Source: Nitrospira sp. (GTDB lineage Bacteria > Nitrospirota > Nitrospiria > Nitrospirales > Nitrospiraceae). From it: a stretch of DNA of 6,466 nt. The stretch lies in NCBI GenBank assembly GCA_016873525.1, contig VGXD01000118.1, forward strand, positions 1 to 6,466, in the 5' to 3' direction. The notes beneath the pieces were generated by a model. The model saw only the letters and a program-made list of their open reading frames with translations. It did not search any database and was not told where the DNA came from. This document shows positions 1 to 5,635 of this stretch, one piece after another; position 1 is the first letter of the stretch, and every line of letters begins with the position of its first letter. Position numbers and translations under genes: made by a program.

Positions 1-323
1 GTTGAGGCCCCTGCACGCTTTGCGAAGCGCCGATACACGACCTTGGCGTCTCCGGCCAAGTCCGTGGCCTTGGCCATGAGCAGGACCTGGACCCGCACCC
101 GTCGTTGCGCGAGCAAGCGCGCGACGACGAACCCGTCCCCCCCGTTGTTGCCTTTGCCGCAGCAGATCGTCACCGTTTTGCCGCGTAAGGGGCCGAAGGT
201 CTGTTCCATTGCCGCGACGACGCCGGCTCCGGCTCGCTCCATCAGCGTGAGGCTGGGAATGCGGGCTTCCGTCATGGCGCGACGGTCGAGGGCTTGCATC
301 TGGGCAGCGGTGACGATCTTCAT
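1..323 (-). CDS. nnr: NAD(P)H-hydrate epimerase (YjeF N-terminal domain), partial
   Basis: The gene starts at the ATG at 323-321 and runs off the left edge, so only 107 N-terminal codons are visible. They hold the YjeF_N hallmarks: an LMERAG motif (residues 27-32) and the nucleotide-binding loop GKGNNGGDGFVVARLL at 56-71. In this family the domain interconverts the R and S forms of damaged, hydrated NAD(P)H so that a dehydratase can repair it, in the cytosol. In many bacteria the protein is a fusion (about 500 residues) with a C-terminal ADP-dependent dehydratase. Whether that half is present cannot be seen here. A weak GGAT lies five bases before the start. The gene follows acpS on the same strand after a 91-base gap filled with short repeats. 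The order pdxJ-acpS-nnr supports one transcript. Family assignment is firm; the fused or single-domain architecture is unknown. Confidence 0.93.
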   Translation of the reverse strand, partial: MKIVTAAQMQALDRRAMTEARIPSLTLMERAGAGVVAAMEQTFGPLRGKTVTICCGKGNNGGDGFVVARLLAQRRVRVQVLLMAKATDLAGDAKVVYRRFAKRAGAS

Positions 324-331
324 AGGGATCC

Positions 332-359
332 GTGATGGGTGATGGGTGATGGGCAATGG
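332..359. repeat. Tandem heptamer repeat GTGATGG, about four units
   Basis: Three perfect head-to-tail copies of GTGATGG (332-352) are followed by one degenerate copy, GCAATGG (353-359), and then by two looser relatives ending near 378. The array fills the gap between the acpS stop and the nnr start. Just beyond it, 380-417 is rich in the complementary CATCAC words. Bases 333-337 plus 338-344 can pair with 392-396 plus 383-389, leaving a two-base bulge, so a transcript across the gap could fold back on itself. There is no U-tract, so this is not a classical terminator. Confidence 0.75.
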
Positions 360-414
360 GTGAAAATGGGTAAGAGGAGCATCATCACCCGCATCATGCG
401 TGTCACCTTACGCA

Positions 415-798
415 TCACTCTCTCGTGAGGACCGCTTCGGCGATCGCGTAGTCGGCATCGTGCGAGAGGCTGACGTGGATGCCGGTGACGCCCGCTTCGC
501 GGAGGAGGGTTTCCGCCCGGCCGCTGACCGTGGCCACCGGCTTGCCGTTGGGATCGTTGAGCACCTGGATGTCCACCCAACGGATGCCGCCGGCCAGGCC
601 GGTTCCGAGCGCCTTGAGGACGGCCTCCTTCGCCGCAAACCGTCCGGCCAGCGAGGCATAGGGAGAGGCCCGCTTTAAACAGTAGCGACGCTCCTCGTCC
701 GTATAGAGCCGGTGAAGAAAGCGGTCCTGCCACCGTTCCGCCAGGGCTTGGATGCGGGTGATCTTGACGAGATCCAGGCCGACTCCGACGATGGTCAT
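415..798 (-). CDS. acpS: Holo-[acyl-carrier-protein] synthase
   Basis: A 127-residue protein, the usual size for AcpS. It transfers 4'-phosphopantetheine from CoA to a serine of acyl carrier protein, activating it for fatty acid synthesis in the cytosol. Key family features are present: the N-terminal GVGLDLV with the Mg-binding aspartate at residue 9, the central FAAKEAVLKALGTG with Glu58 (the canonical second metal ligand), and the C-terminal SLSHD at 110-114. The ATG at 798-796 gives the expected N-terminus, MTIVGVGLDL. Its only Shine-Dalgarno candidate is a GGAG about 12 bases upstream, so initiation may be weak or coupled to pdxJ, which ends 71 bases upstream. The pdxJ-acpS pairing is also found in Escherichia coli. 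No residue expected of the family appears to be missing. Confidence 0.95.
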   Translation of the reverse strand: MTIVGVGLDLVKITRIQALAERWQDRFLHRLYTDEERRYCLKRASPYASLAGRFAAKEAVLKALGTGLAGGIRWVDIQVLNDPNGKPVATVSGRAETLLREAGVTGIHVSLSHDADYAIAEAVLTRE

Positions 799-869
799 CG
801 CTGCGTTTTGCTCCGCGCAGGCGCGAGACCGGAGGCGTGAGGCATGTCGCGATGCGGATGCATGCCCCT
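799..869. other. pdxJ-acpS intergenic spacer with short stem-loop
   Basis: This 71-base gap contains an inverted repeat, GGCATG at 841-846 and CATGCC at 861-866, around a 14-base loop. The surrounding sequence is made of degenerate G/A/C words on the minus strand, such as AGAGGCGAGG and CACGCCTCCGG, which continue into the last codons of pdxJ. No U-tract follows the stem, so I do not call a terminator. Read-through from pdxJ into acpS is expected. Confidence 0.45.
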
Positions 870-1616
870 CTAGCTCCTCGCCTCTTGCCGCTCGCCTGAG
901 GGCCCGCCGACCAGTTGCTTCATCTCCCGCACCGCCCGATCGAGTCCGACCAAAACAGCCCTGGCGATGAGGCTGTGTCCGATGTTGTATTCCACGATCT
1001 CGGTGATTTGCGTCAGACGTTTCACGTTGCGGTAGGTCAGCCCATGGCCTGCGTTCACGCCGATCCCCAGCTTGTAAGCCAGCTTGGCCGCTTGGGCGAG
1101 GGCGTCGAATTCGGCCTGCTCCTCCTTGAGGCGGCGGGCGTTGGCGTAACGGCCTGTGTGCAGTTCGACGTAATCTGCGGCGATCTTGTGAGCGGCTTTG
1201 ATTTGCTCCAGGTCCGGTTCGACGAACACGCTGACGGGAATGCCGCCGTCATGCAGAAGGTCCACGATGGCCTTCATGCGCTCCTTTTGCCCGGCGACAT
1301 CCAGGCCGCCCTCGGTAGTCAATTCCTGCCGGCGTTCCGGGACCAGCGTGACCATGTGGGGTTTGACGTGCAGCGCGATCTTGACCATCGAGTCCTCGGC
1401 CGCCATTTCCAAGTTCAGCTTGGTCGTGATGATGTCCTTCAACAAGTTGAGGTCACGGTCCTGGATGTGTCGGCGGTCTTCCCGCAGGTGCACGACCAGG
1501 CCGTCGGCGCCGGCTAATTCCACCAGCACCGCTGCCGCAAGGGGGTCTGGCTCGTTGCCTCCCCTGGCCTGGCGGAGTGTGGCTACGTGGTCGATGTTGA
1601 CGCCGAGCCTGGGCAT
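870..1616 (-). CDS. pdxJ: Pyridoxine 5'-phosphate synthase
   Basis: A 248-residue TIM-barrel enzyme of the DXP-dependent vitamin B6 pathway. It condenses 1-deoxy-D-xylulose 5-phosphate with 3-amino-2-oxopropyl phosphate to give pyridoxine 5'-phosphate in the cytosol. The sequence follows E. coli PdxJ closely: LGVNIDHVATLRQARGG (4-20), VHLREDRRHI with catalytic His43 (42-51), NLEM with Glu70, TTEGGLDVAGQ (100-110), ELHTGRYA (151-158), NAGHGLTY with His191, and NIGHSLIARAV (211-221). The reading frame is open back to an ATG at 1706, but I chose the ATG at 1616. That start matches the family N-terminus MxxLGVNIDH and has AGGAG four bases upstream (1621-1625). The final residues, GERQEARS, lie beyond the family's usual end and are encoded by purine-rich intergenic repeat-like sequence. 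It is the first gene of the leftward block. Confidence 0.97.
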   Translation of the reverse strand: MPRLGVNIDHVATLRQARGGNEPDPLAAAVLVELAGADGLVVHLREDRRHIQDRDLNLLKDIITTKLNLEMAAEDSMVKIALHVKPHMVTLVPERRQELTTEGGLDVAGQKERMKAIVDLLHDGGIPVSVFVEPDLEQIKAAHKIAADYVELHTGRYANARRLKEEQAEFDALAQAAKLAYKLGIGVNAGHGLTYRNVKRLTQITEIVEYNIGHSLIARAVLVGLDRAVREMKQLVGGPSGERQEARS

Positions 1617-1718
1617 GACGCTCCTGCTGTTTCTTGTGGACGTCGGGATTGCGGCAGCCCTTGCGGAGTTTTCAACGCAAGGCCGATGCAACGCGAAAAA
1701 TTGCAAAAGATTCTGATA

Positions 1719-1746
1719 TTATTACAAAAAGATCCGATGGTAGCAA
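1719..1746 (-). promoter_or_regulatory. Probable sigma70-type promoter for pdxJ-acpS-nnr
   Basis: On the minus strand, TTGCTA (1746-1741) and TAATAA (1724-1719) are separated by 16 bases in an AT-rich patch of otherwise GC-rich sequence. Transcription would start near 1712, giving pdxJ a leader of about 95 bases. This is pattern matching only. The opposite strand of the same patch carries an extended -10-like TGATATTAT (1714-1722), so the patch could fire in both directions. Confidence 0.45.
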
Positions 1747-1774
1747 GAGGAGTCTGGCTGAGGAGGAGTATCTG

Positions 1775-1798
1775 ATGAGCGCAGCGATCGGCTGGTAG
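1775..1798 (+). promoter_or_regulatory. Possible seven-codon leader ORF (MSAAIGW)
   Basis: ATG at 1775 is preceded by a perfect AGGAGG (1761-1766) at the ideal eight-base spacing, the best ribosome-binding site in the window. It opens a reading frame of only seven codons, Met-Ser-Ala-Ala-Ile-Gly-Trp, ending at TAG 1796-1798. Codons 2 to 6 lie exactly on the 5' strands of the two lower stems of the predicted structured RNA (1779-1792). A ribosome here would therefore melt that fold. The Ala-Ala-Ile run is suggestive next to an alanine aminotransferase and isoleucine-precursor genes, but that is speculation. The start also overlaps the stop of a 29-codon frame beginning at 1686 (TGATG). No promoter for this RNA is convincingly identified. 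Confidence 0.2.
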
Positions 1799-1853
1799 GC
1801 TCCGGCAACCGTGCCGGGCCGGTCGTCGGGCCTGATCGTTACGGTTCCTGCGT
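1779..1853 (+). ncRNA. Candidate structured RNA with nested stems and a pseudoknot
   Basis: Three nested helices can be drawn. The first pairs 1779-1784 with 1848-1853 (six pairs, one G-U). The second pairs 1785-1792 with 1830-1838 (eight pairs, one bulged U at 1833). The apical hairpin CCGGC/GCCGG pairs 1802-1806 with 1813-1817 and extends through a U-G pair and a bulge to 1798-1820. The six-base apical loop AACCGU (1807-1812) is the exact complement of ACGGUU (1841-1846), which sits unpaired between the first two helices, giving a six-pair pseudoknot. The G-U pairs work only in the plus-strand transcript. I do not recognise a known class: the SAM-I, SAM-IV, THF, cobalamin, hammerhead and twister signatures do not fit. 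Its 3' end is 130 bases before alaC. The better alaC promoter lies downstream of it, so it would be transcribed only from another start. Confidence 0.35.
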
Positions 1854-1876
1854 CCCCAAACTCACTCAACTGGGGA
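1853..1876 (+). promoter_or_regulatory. Small hairpin before the alaC promoter
   Basis: TCCCCA (1853-1858) can pair with TGGGGA (1871-1876) across a 12-base loop. AATAAAATT follows rather than a run of T, so this is not a convincing intrinsic terminator. Its first base overlaps the 3' end of the lowest stem of the preceding structured element, so the two folds abut or compete slightly. Confidence 0.25.
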
Positions 1877-1882
1877 ATAAAA

Positions 1883-1911
1883 TTGACTGTTTAGGACCGC
1901 TCCATTAAAAT
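1883..1911 (+). promoter_or_regulatory. Sigma70-type promoter for alaC-hom-thrC-apgM
   Basis: TTGACT (1883-1888) and TAAAAT (1906-1911) are separated by the optimal 17 bases and match the sigma70 consensus at five positions each. Transcription would start near 1918, leaving a leader of about 66 bases before alaC. That leader contains a seven-pair inverted repeat, AACAACC (1925-1931) with GGTTGTT (1957-1963), which could form a long-loop hairpin just before the start codon. No operator is recognised. Confidence 0.65.
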
Positions 1912-1983
1912 GAGGCAGTTTTTAAACAACCTCCGCATGAGACGAATGGTTCAACGGGTTGTTGTGCTTGGAAAAATGAGGGA

Positions 1984-3159
1984 ATGGTGGAAGGGTTCTA
2001 TCGTATAAAACGGCTCCCGCCTTATGTGTTTGCGCAGGTCCAGGCGCTCAAATTGGAGGCCAGGCACAGGGGGGAGGACATCATCGACTTCGGCATGGGC
2101 AATCCGGATCAGCCGACGCCGGACCATATCGTCAACAAGCTGATCGAGGTCGCGCGCAATCCTAAAAACCATCGCTACTCGGCGTCGCGGGGCATCACGA
2201 AGCTCCGTCATGCGATCACCGGCTGGTACAAGCGGCGTTACGACGTGGACCTGGACCCGGAGACGGAAGCGATCGTGACGATCGGCTCCAAGGAGGGGAT
2301 TGCGCATTTGGCTCTGGCGATGGTCGGGCCCGGCGATGTCGTGCTGACCCCGACGCCGACCTATCCCATCCACATGTACAGCGTGATCATCGCCGGCGGC
2401 GAGGTGCGCGGCGTCGAATTGCGTCAGGACAGCGATTTTTTCGAAGACCTGACGAAGGCGTACCGGCAGACGCTGCCGCGCCCGCGCGTGTTGGTCATCA
2501 ATTTTCCGCACAATCCGACGACCGCGGTGGTGGACCTGGAGTTTTTCAAAAAGATCGTGGCCTTTGCCAAAGAGCATAACGTCATTGTGGTGCACGACCT
2601 GGCCTACGCGGACATCGTCTTCGACGGCTATCGTGCGCCCAGCCTCCTGCAGGTGCCGGAAGCCAAGGACATCGGCGTGGAGTTTTTCACGCTGTCCAAG
2701 AGCTACAACATGCCGGGCTGGCGCGTCGGGTTCTGCGTCGGGAACCGCGAAGTGATCGGCGCCCTGGCCAAGCTCAAGAGCTACCTGGACTACGGTATTT
2801 TTCAGCCGGTCCAGATTGCGAGCATCATTGCGCTCAACGGGCCGCAGGATTGCGTGAAGGAAACGGTCGCCCGGTATCAGCGGCGTCGCGACGTGCTGGT
2901 GGAGGGGCTGAACCGCATCGGATGGGCGGTCGAAAAACCGCGCGCCACAATGTTCGTGTGGGCGAGGATTCCGCCGCCGTACCGAGGGATGGGGTCGCTC
3001 GAATTTTCGAAGCTCTTGCTGAAGGAAGCGAAGGTGGCCGTTTCGCCTGGCATCGGCTTCGGCGAGGGCGGCGACGAGTACGTGCGGTTCGGACTTGTGG
3101 AGAATGAGCACCGGACCAGGCAGGCGGTGCGCGGCATCAAGAAGATATTGGAAGAGTGA
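1984..3159 (+). CDS. alaC: Alanine-type class I/II aminotransferase (AlaC family)
   Basis: A 391-residue PLP-dependent fold-type I aminotransferase, very close to E. coli AlaC over its whole length, which transfers an amino group from glutamate to pyruvate to form alanine. Family landmarks: YRIKRLPPYVF (6-16), EDIIDFGMGNPD (31-42), EAIVTIGSKEGIAHL (95-109), NFPHNPT with Asn177, VVHDLAYADIVFDG with Asp205 and Tyr208 (202-215), SKSYNMPGWRVGF with the Schiff-base Lys239 and Arg247, and VRF with substrate-carboxylate Arg368. Related proteins are often annotated as LL-diaminopimelate aminotransferase, so substrate is inferred. GAGG at 1978-1981 is only two bases from the ATG at 1984. GTG at 1987, five bases away, may be the true start, and either gives the family N-terminus. 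It heads the operon and its stop is nine bases before hom. Its co-expression with threonine genes suggests general amino-acid nitrogen supply. Confidence 0.92.
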   Translation: MVEGFYRIKRLPPYVFAQVQALKLEARHRGEDIIDFGMGNPDQPTPDHIVNKLIEVARNPKNHRYSASRGITKLRHAITGWYKRRYDVDLDPETEAIVTIGSKEGIAHLALAMVGPGDVVLTPTPTYPIHMYSVIIAGGEVRGVELRQDSDFFEDLTKAYRQTLPRPRVLVINFPHNPTTAVVDLEFFKKIVAFAKEHNVIVVHDLAYADIVFDGYRAPSLLQVPEAKDIGVEFFTLSKSYNMPGWRVGFCVGNREVIGALAKLKSYLDYGIFQPVQIASIIALNGPQDCVKETVARYQRRRDVLVEGLNRIGWAVEKPRATMFVWARIPPPYRGMGSLEFSKLLLKEAKVAVSPGIGFGEGGDEYVRFGLVENEHRTRQAVRGIKKILEE

Positions 3160-3168
3160 CGGGGCGCG

Positions 3169-4494
3169 ATGAAGGCGAAGATCGGAGTCGGCGTGATCGG
3201 ATTCGGGACGGTGGGGACCGGCGCGGCCAAGATTTTATTGGACAACGCCGCGATCATCCGTCGCCGCGTGGGGGTGCCGGTGGAGTTGGTCCGGGTGGCG
3301 GATTTGGACGTCACGACGGATCGCGGCATTCGTTTGCCCCAGGGGGTGCTGACCACCGATGCGCGGCAGGTGCTGGACGATCCCTCGATCGACATCGTGC
3401 TGGAGCTGATCGGCGGCTACGATGCCGCCAAGAAGCTGATCTTGGAGGCGATCGCGCGGGGCAAACATGTGGTGACGGCCAACAAAGCGTTGTTGGCCGT
3501 GCACGGGGAAGAGATCTTCGAGGCGGCTTCCCGGCAGGGCGTGGACGTGGGGTTCGAAGCCAGCGTGGGGGGCGGCATTCCGGTGATCCGCGCGCTGACC
3601 GAGGGTCTGGCGGCCAACACGATCCTGTCCATCTACGGCATCATCAACGGGACCTCCAACTATATCCTGAGCCGGATGACCCGCGAAGGACACGGGTTCC
3701 AGGAGGTGCTGGCGGAGGCGCAGAAGGCCGGGTATGCGGAGGCCGATCCGACCTTCGACGTGGCCGGGGTGGATTCCGCCCACAAGCTGGCGATCATGGT
3801 GAATCTCGCCTACGGCACGCCGGTCAATGTGAAAGAGGTCTTCACCGAGGGCATCACGAAGTTGACGCCCCTGGACATCATGTATGCCAAGGAATTCGGC
3901 TACACGATCAAGCTGTTGGGCATCGCCAAGTTTTTGGGAGGCGATCGCGACGGGGAAGTCGAAGCGCGGGTGCATCCCACCATGATCCCGGCCGCGTCGC
4001 CCATCGCTCAGGTGGAGGGGGTCTATAACGCGATCCAGCTCGTCGGAGACGCGGTGGGCGACATTGTGCTGTACGGCCAGGGCGCCGGGTCGATGCCGAC
4101 CGGGAGCGCCGTGGTCAGCGATGTGATCAACCTGGCGCGGAACATTTTGAAGGGGGCGTCCGGCCGGGTGCCGCCCGCCTCCTTTCAGCGGGACCAGCGG
4201 CGTCCGCTTCGCATTCGTCCGATGGAGGAGATCGACTCCCTGTACTACCTGCGCTTCATGGTGCTCGACCGGCCGGGGGTGCTGTCGCAGATCGCGGGGG
4301 TGTTGGGGCAGCAGGGCATCAGCATTTCCTCCGTGCTACAGAAGGGGCGCAAGGACGGCCAGACCGTGCCGGTGGTGATCATGACCCATACGGCCACCGA
4401 GCGGGCGGTCCAGGCGTCGCTTCGCGAGATCGATCGAATGGCGTTCATTTCGGAGCCCACCACGTTGATTCGTGTCGAGGGGCAAGACGGGTAA
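3169..4494 (+). CDS. hom: Homoserine dehydrogenase with C-terminal ACT domain
   Basis: A 441-residue cytosolic enzyme reducing aspartate 4-semialdehyde to homoserine with NAD(P)H, the branch step toward threonine and methionine. Domains in order: an N-terminal Rossmann fold with GFGTVG (11-16) and VTANKALL (102-109, Lys106); a catalytic and dimerisation domain with YGIINGTSNYIL (156-167), AGYAEADPTFDVAGVDSAHKLAI with Asp202 and Lys206; and an ACT domain at about 358-436 beginning at YYLRFMVLDRPGVLSQIA. In this family the ACT domain usually mediates feedback control by threonine. The domain is intact, so such control is expected, though not proven. It is the monofunctional form with no fused aspartate kinase. 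The start follows the alaC stop by nine bases with GGGG nearby, so translation may be coupled. It lies directly upstream of thrC. Confidence 0.97.
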   Translation: MKAKIGVGVIGFGTVGTGAAKILLDNAAIIRRRVGVPVELVRVADLDVTTDRGIRLPQGVLTTDARQVLDDPSIDIVLELIGGYDAAKKLILEAIARGKHVVTANKALLAVHGEEIFEAASRQGVDVGFEASVGGGIPVIRALTEGLAANTILSIYGIINGTSNYILSRMTREGHGFQEVLAEAQKAGYAEADPTFDVAGVDSAHKLAIMVNLAYGTPVNVKEVFTEGITKLTPLDIMYAKEFGYTIKLLGIAKFLGGDRDGEVEARVHPTMIPAASPIAQVEGVYNAIQLVGDAVGDIVLYGQGAGSMPTGSAVVSDVINLARNILKGASGRVPPASFQRDQRRPLRIRPMEEIDSLYYLRFMVLDRPGVLSQIAGVLGQQGISISSVLQKGRKDGQTVPVVIMTHTATERAVQASLREIDRMAFISEPTTLIRVEGQDG

Positions 4495-4541
4495 ATCATG
4501 CGCCCCGCGTTAGGCACAGCGTGTCAGCCTTTGCAGGCCTC

Positions 4542-4547
4542 GGTGAG
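4542..4547 (+). promoter_or_regulatory. Shine-Dalgarno deciding the thrC start
   Basis: GGTGAG lies six bases before the ATG at 4554. It favours 4554 (or the immediately following ATG at 4557) over the in-frame GTG at 4521, which has no good ribosome-binding site and would add 11 residues not found at the N-terminus of related threonine synthases. Confidence 0.5.
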
Positions 4548-4553
4548 TCGGCC

Positions 4554-5612
4554 ATGATGCCGTGGCGCGGGCTCATCGAGGAGTATCGGAAGTTCCTTCC
4601 GGTGACGGACCGGACGCCCGTGATCACGCTGGGAGAGGGGAACACGCCCCTGATTCCGGCCACGCGCCTGGCTCAACGGATCACCCCGCGGATCGAACTC
4701 TACTTGAAGGTCGAAGGCGCCAATCCGACCGGCTCCTTCAAAGACCGGGGGATGACCCTGGCCATTTCCAAGGCCGTGGAAGCCGGAGCCCGGGCCGTGA
4801 TCTGCGCCTCGACCGGCAACACCTCGGCGTCGGCCGCGGCCTACGGCTCCCGCGCGGGCTTGGCCGTCTACGTCTTGATCCCGGCCGGCAAGATCGCGTT
4901 GGGCAAGTTGTCTCAAGCCATGATGCACCAGGCGACCGTGATTCAGATCGAAGGGAACTTCGACCAGGCCCTGGCGATCGTCAAGGACCTTGCGGCGACC
5001 AACCAGATTGAACTGGTCAACTCGATCAATCCCTTTCGGATCGAGGGACAAAAAACCGCGGCGCTGGAAGTCTGCGACCAGTTGGGCGGCGCTCCGGACG
5101 TCCACGTGCTCCCGGTCGGCAATGCCGGCAACATCACAGCCTATTGGCGCGGATACACGGAGTACCGCGCCGCAGGCCAGATTGCGCGGCTTCCTCGGAT
5201 GATGGGATTTCAAGCGGCGGGGGCGGCGCCCATCGTGTTGGGCCATGTCGTGGAGGACCCGCAGACGGTGGCCACGGCGATCAGGATCGGCAACCCGGCC
5301 AGTTGGAAGGCGGCGATCCAGGCGGTGGAGGAATCGTCGGGGAAGATCGACATGGTGACGGATGAAGAAATCCTCCGAGCCTACGGCATGGTCGCGGCGG
5401 AAGAAGGCGTCTTCTGCGAGCCGGCCTCGGCGGCTTCGGTGGCGGGCCTGATCAAGATGAGCGGCACCGGCCTGTTGAAAGAGGGGGACAAGGTGGTCTG
5501 TACCTTGACCGGCCACGGCCTCAAGGATGCGGATACGGCGATCGGTGTGTCTCGTCAACCGAAGACGGTCAAAGCCAACCGAGACGATGTGGCCCGGTTG
5601 TTAACGGTCTGA
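4554..5612 (+). CDS. thrC: Threonine synthase
   Basis: A 352-residue PLP-dependent fold-type II enzyme, matching the short bacterial ThrC form (about 350 residues). It converts O-phospho-L-homoserine and water to L-threonine and phosphate in the cytosol. Visible landmarks: WRGLIEEYRKFLP at the N-terminus, LGEGNTPLI (26-34), NPTGSFKDRGM with Schiff-base Lys63 (57-67), ASTGNTSAS (85-93), the cofactor-phosphate loop VGNAGN (188-193), EPASAAS (289-295), and LTGHGLKD (318-325) near the pyridine nitrogen. The frame extends to a GTG at 4521, giving 363 residues, but I prefer the ATG at 4554 because it matches the family N-terminus and has GGTGAG upstream. Its substrate must be made by a homoserine kinase. 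No ThrB is in this window, but the next gene is a candidate. PLP ultimately comes from the divergent pdxJ pathway. Confidence 0.96.
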   Translation: MMPWRGLIEEYRKFLPVTDRTPVITLGEGNTPLIPATRLAQRITPRIELYLKVEGANPTGSFKDRGMTLAISKAVEAGARAVICASTGNTSASAAAYGSRAGLAVYVLIPAGKIALGKLSQAMMHQATVIQIEGNFDQALAIVKDLAATNQIELVNSINPFRIEGQKTAALEVCDQLGGAPDVHVLPVGNAGNITAYWRGYTEYRAAGQIARLPRMMGFQAAGAAPIVLGHVVEDPQTVATAIRIGNPASWKAAIQAVEESSGKIDMVTDEEILRAYGMVAAEEGVFCEPASAASVAGLIKMSGTGLLKEGDKVVCTLTGHGLKDADTAIGVSRQPKTVKANRDDVARLLTV

Positions 5613-5626
5613 GCCCATAGGGGCGC

Positions 5627-5633
5627 AAGGAGG
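5627..5633 (+). promoter_or_regulatory. Strong but unusually close Shine-Dalgarno of the apgM-like gene
   Basis: AAGGAGG lies in the 23-base gap after the thrC stop. It ends only two bases before the ATG at 5636, closer than is typical. The start is still accepted because MKYIIL is the standard N-terminus of this family. Confidence 0.6.
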
Positions 5634-5635
5634 CG

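Noticed and set aside
1617..1706. N-terminal extension of pdxJ to an upstream ATG
   Set aside because: The extra 30 residues do not resemble PdxJ, and the internal ATG at 1616 has AGGAG and the family N-terminus.
1771..1860. Hammerhead ribozyme, suggested by CTGATGAG at 1772-1779
   Set aside because: No GAAA core follows the would-be stem II and no cleavage triplet is correctly placed.
1741..1860. SAM-I or SAM-IV riboswitch, suggested by CCGGCAACC at 1802-1810
   Set aside because: The GGCAACC word sits in a hairpin loop rather than in the 3' strand of P2, and the remaining conserved joining regions are absent.
1853..1882. Intrinsic terminator at TCCCCA/TGGGGA
   Set aside because: The stem is short and is followed by AATAAAATT, not a U-tract, on either strand.
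1937..2008. 23-codon ORF in the alaC leader overlapping the alaC start
   Set aside because: It has no Shine-Dalgarno (the bases before it are CCTCC), and the product shows no regulatory codon run.
1951..3111. 386-codon open frame antisense to alaC
   Set aside because: Its codons align exactly with the sense codons, so its stops would need sense TTA, CTA or TCA codons, which are rare in this GC-rich gene. The sense product is a clear AlaC and the antisense product is low-complexity, rich in Arg, His and Asp.
4498..4557. 19-codon ORF between hom and thrC ending at the thrC start
   Set aside because: It has no ribosome-binding site and only one Thr codon. The overlap with the ATGATG of thrC is probably chance.
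4524..5558. 344-codon open frame antisense to thrC, and similar frames opposite hom (3235-3975) and the apgM-like gene (5555-6424)
   Set aside because: These have the same mirror-frame artefact and Arg/Gly/His-rich composition, with no start context, against well-recognised sense genes.
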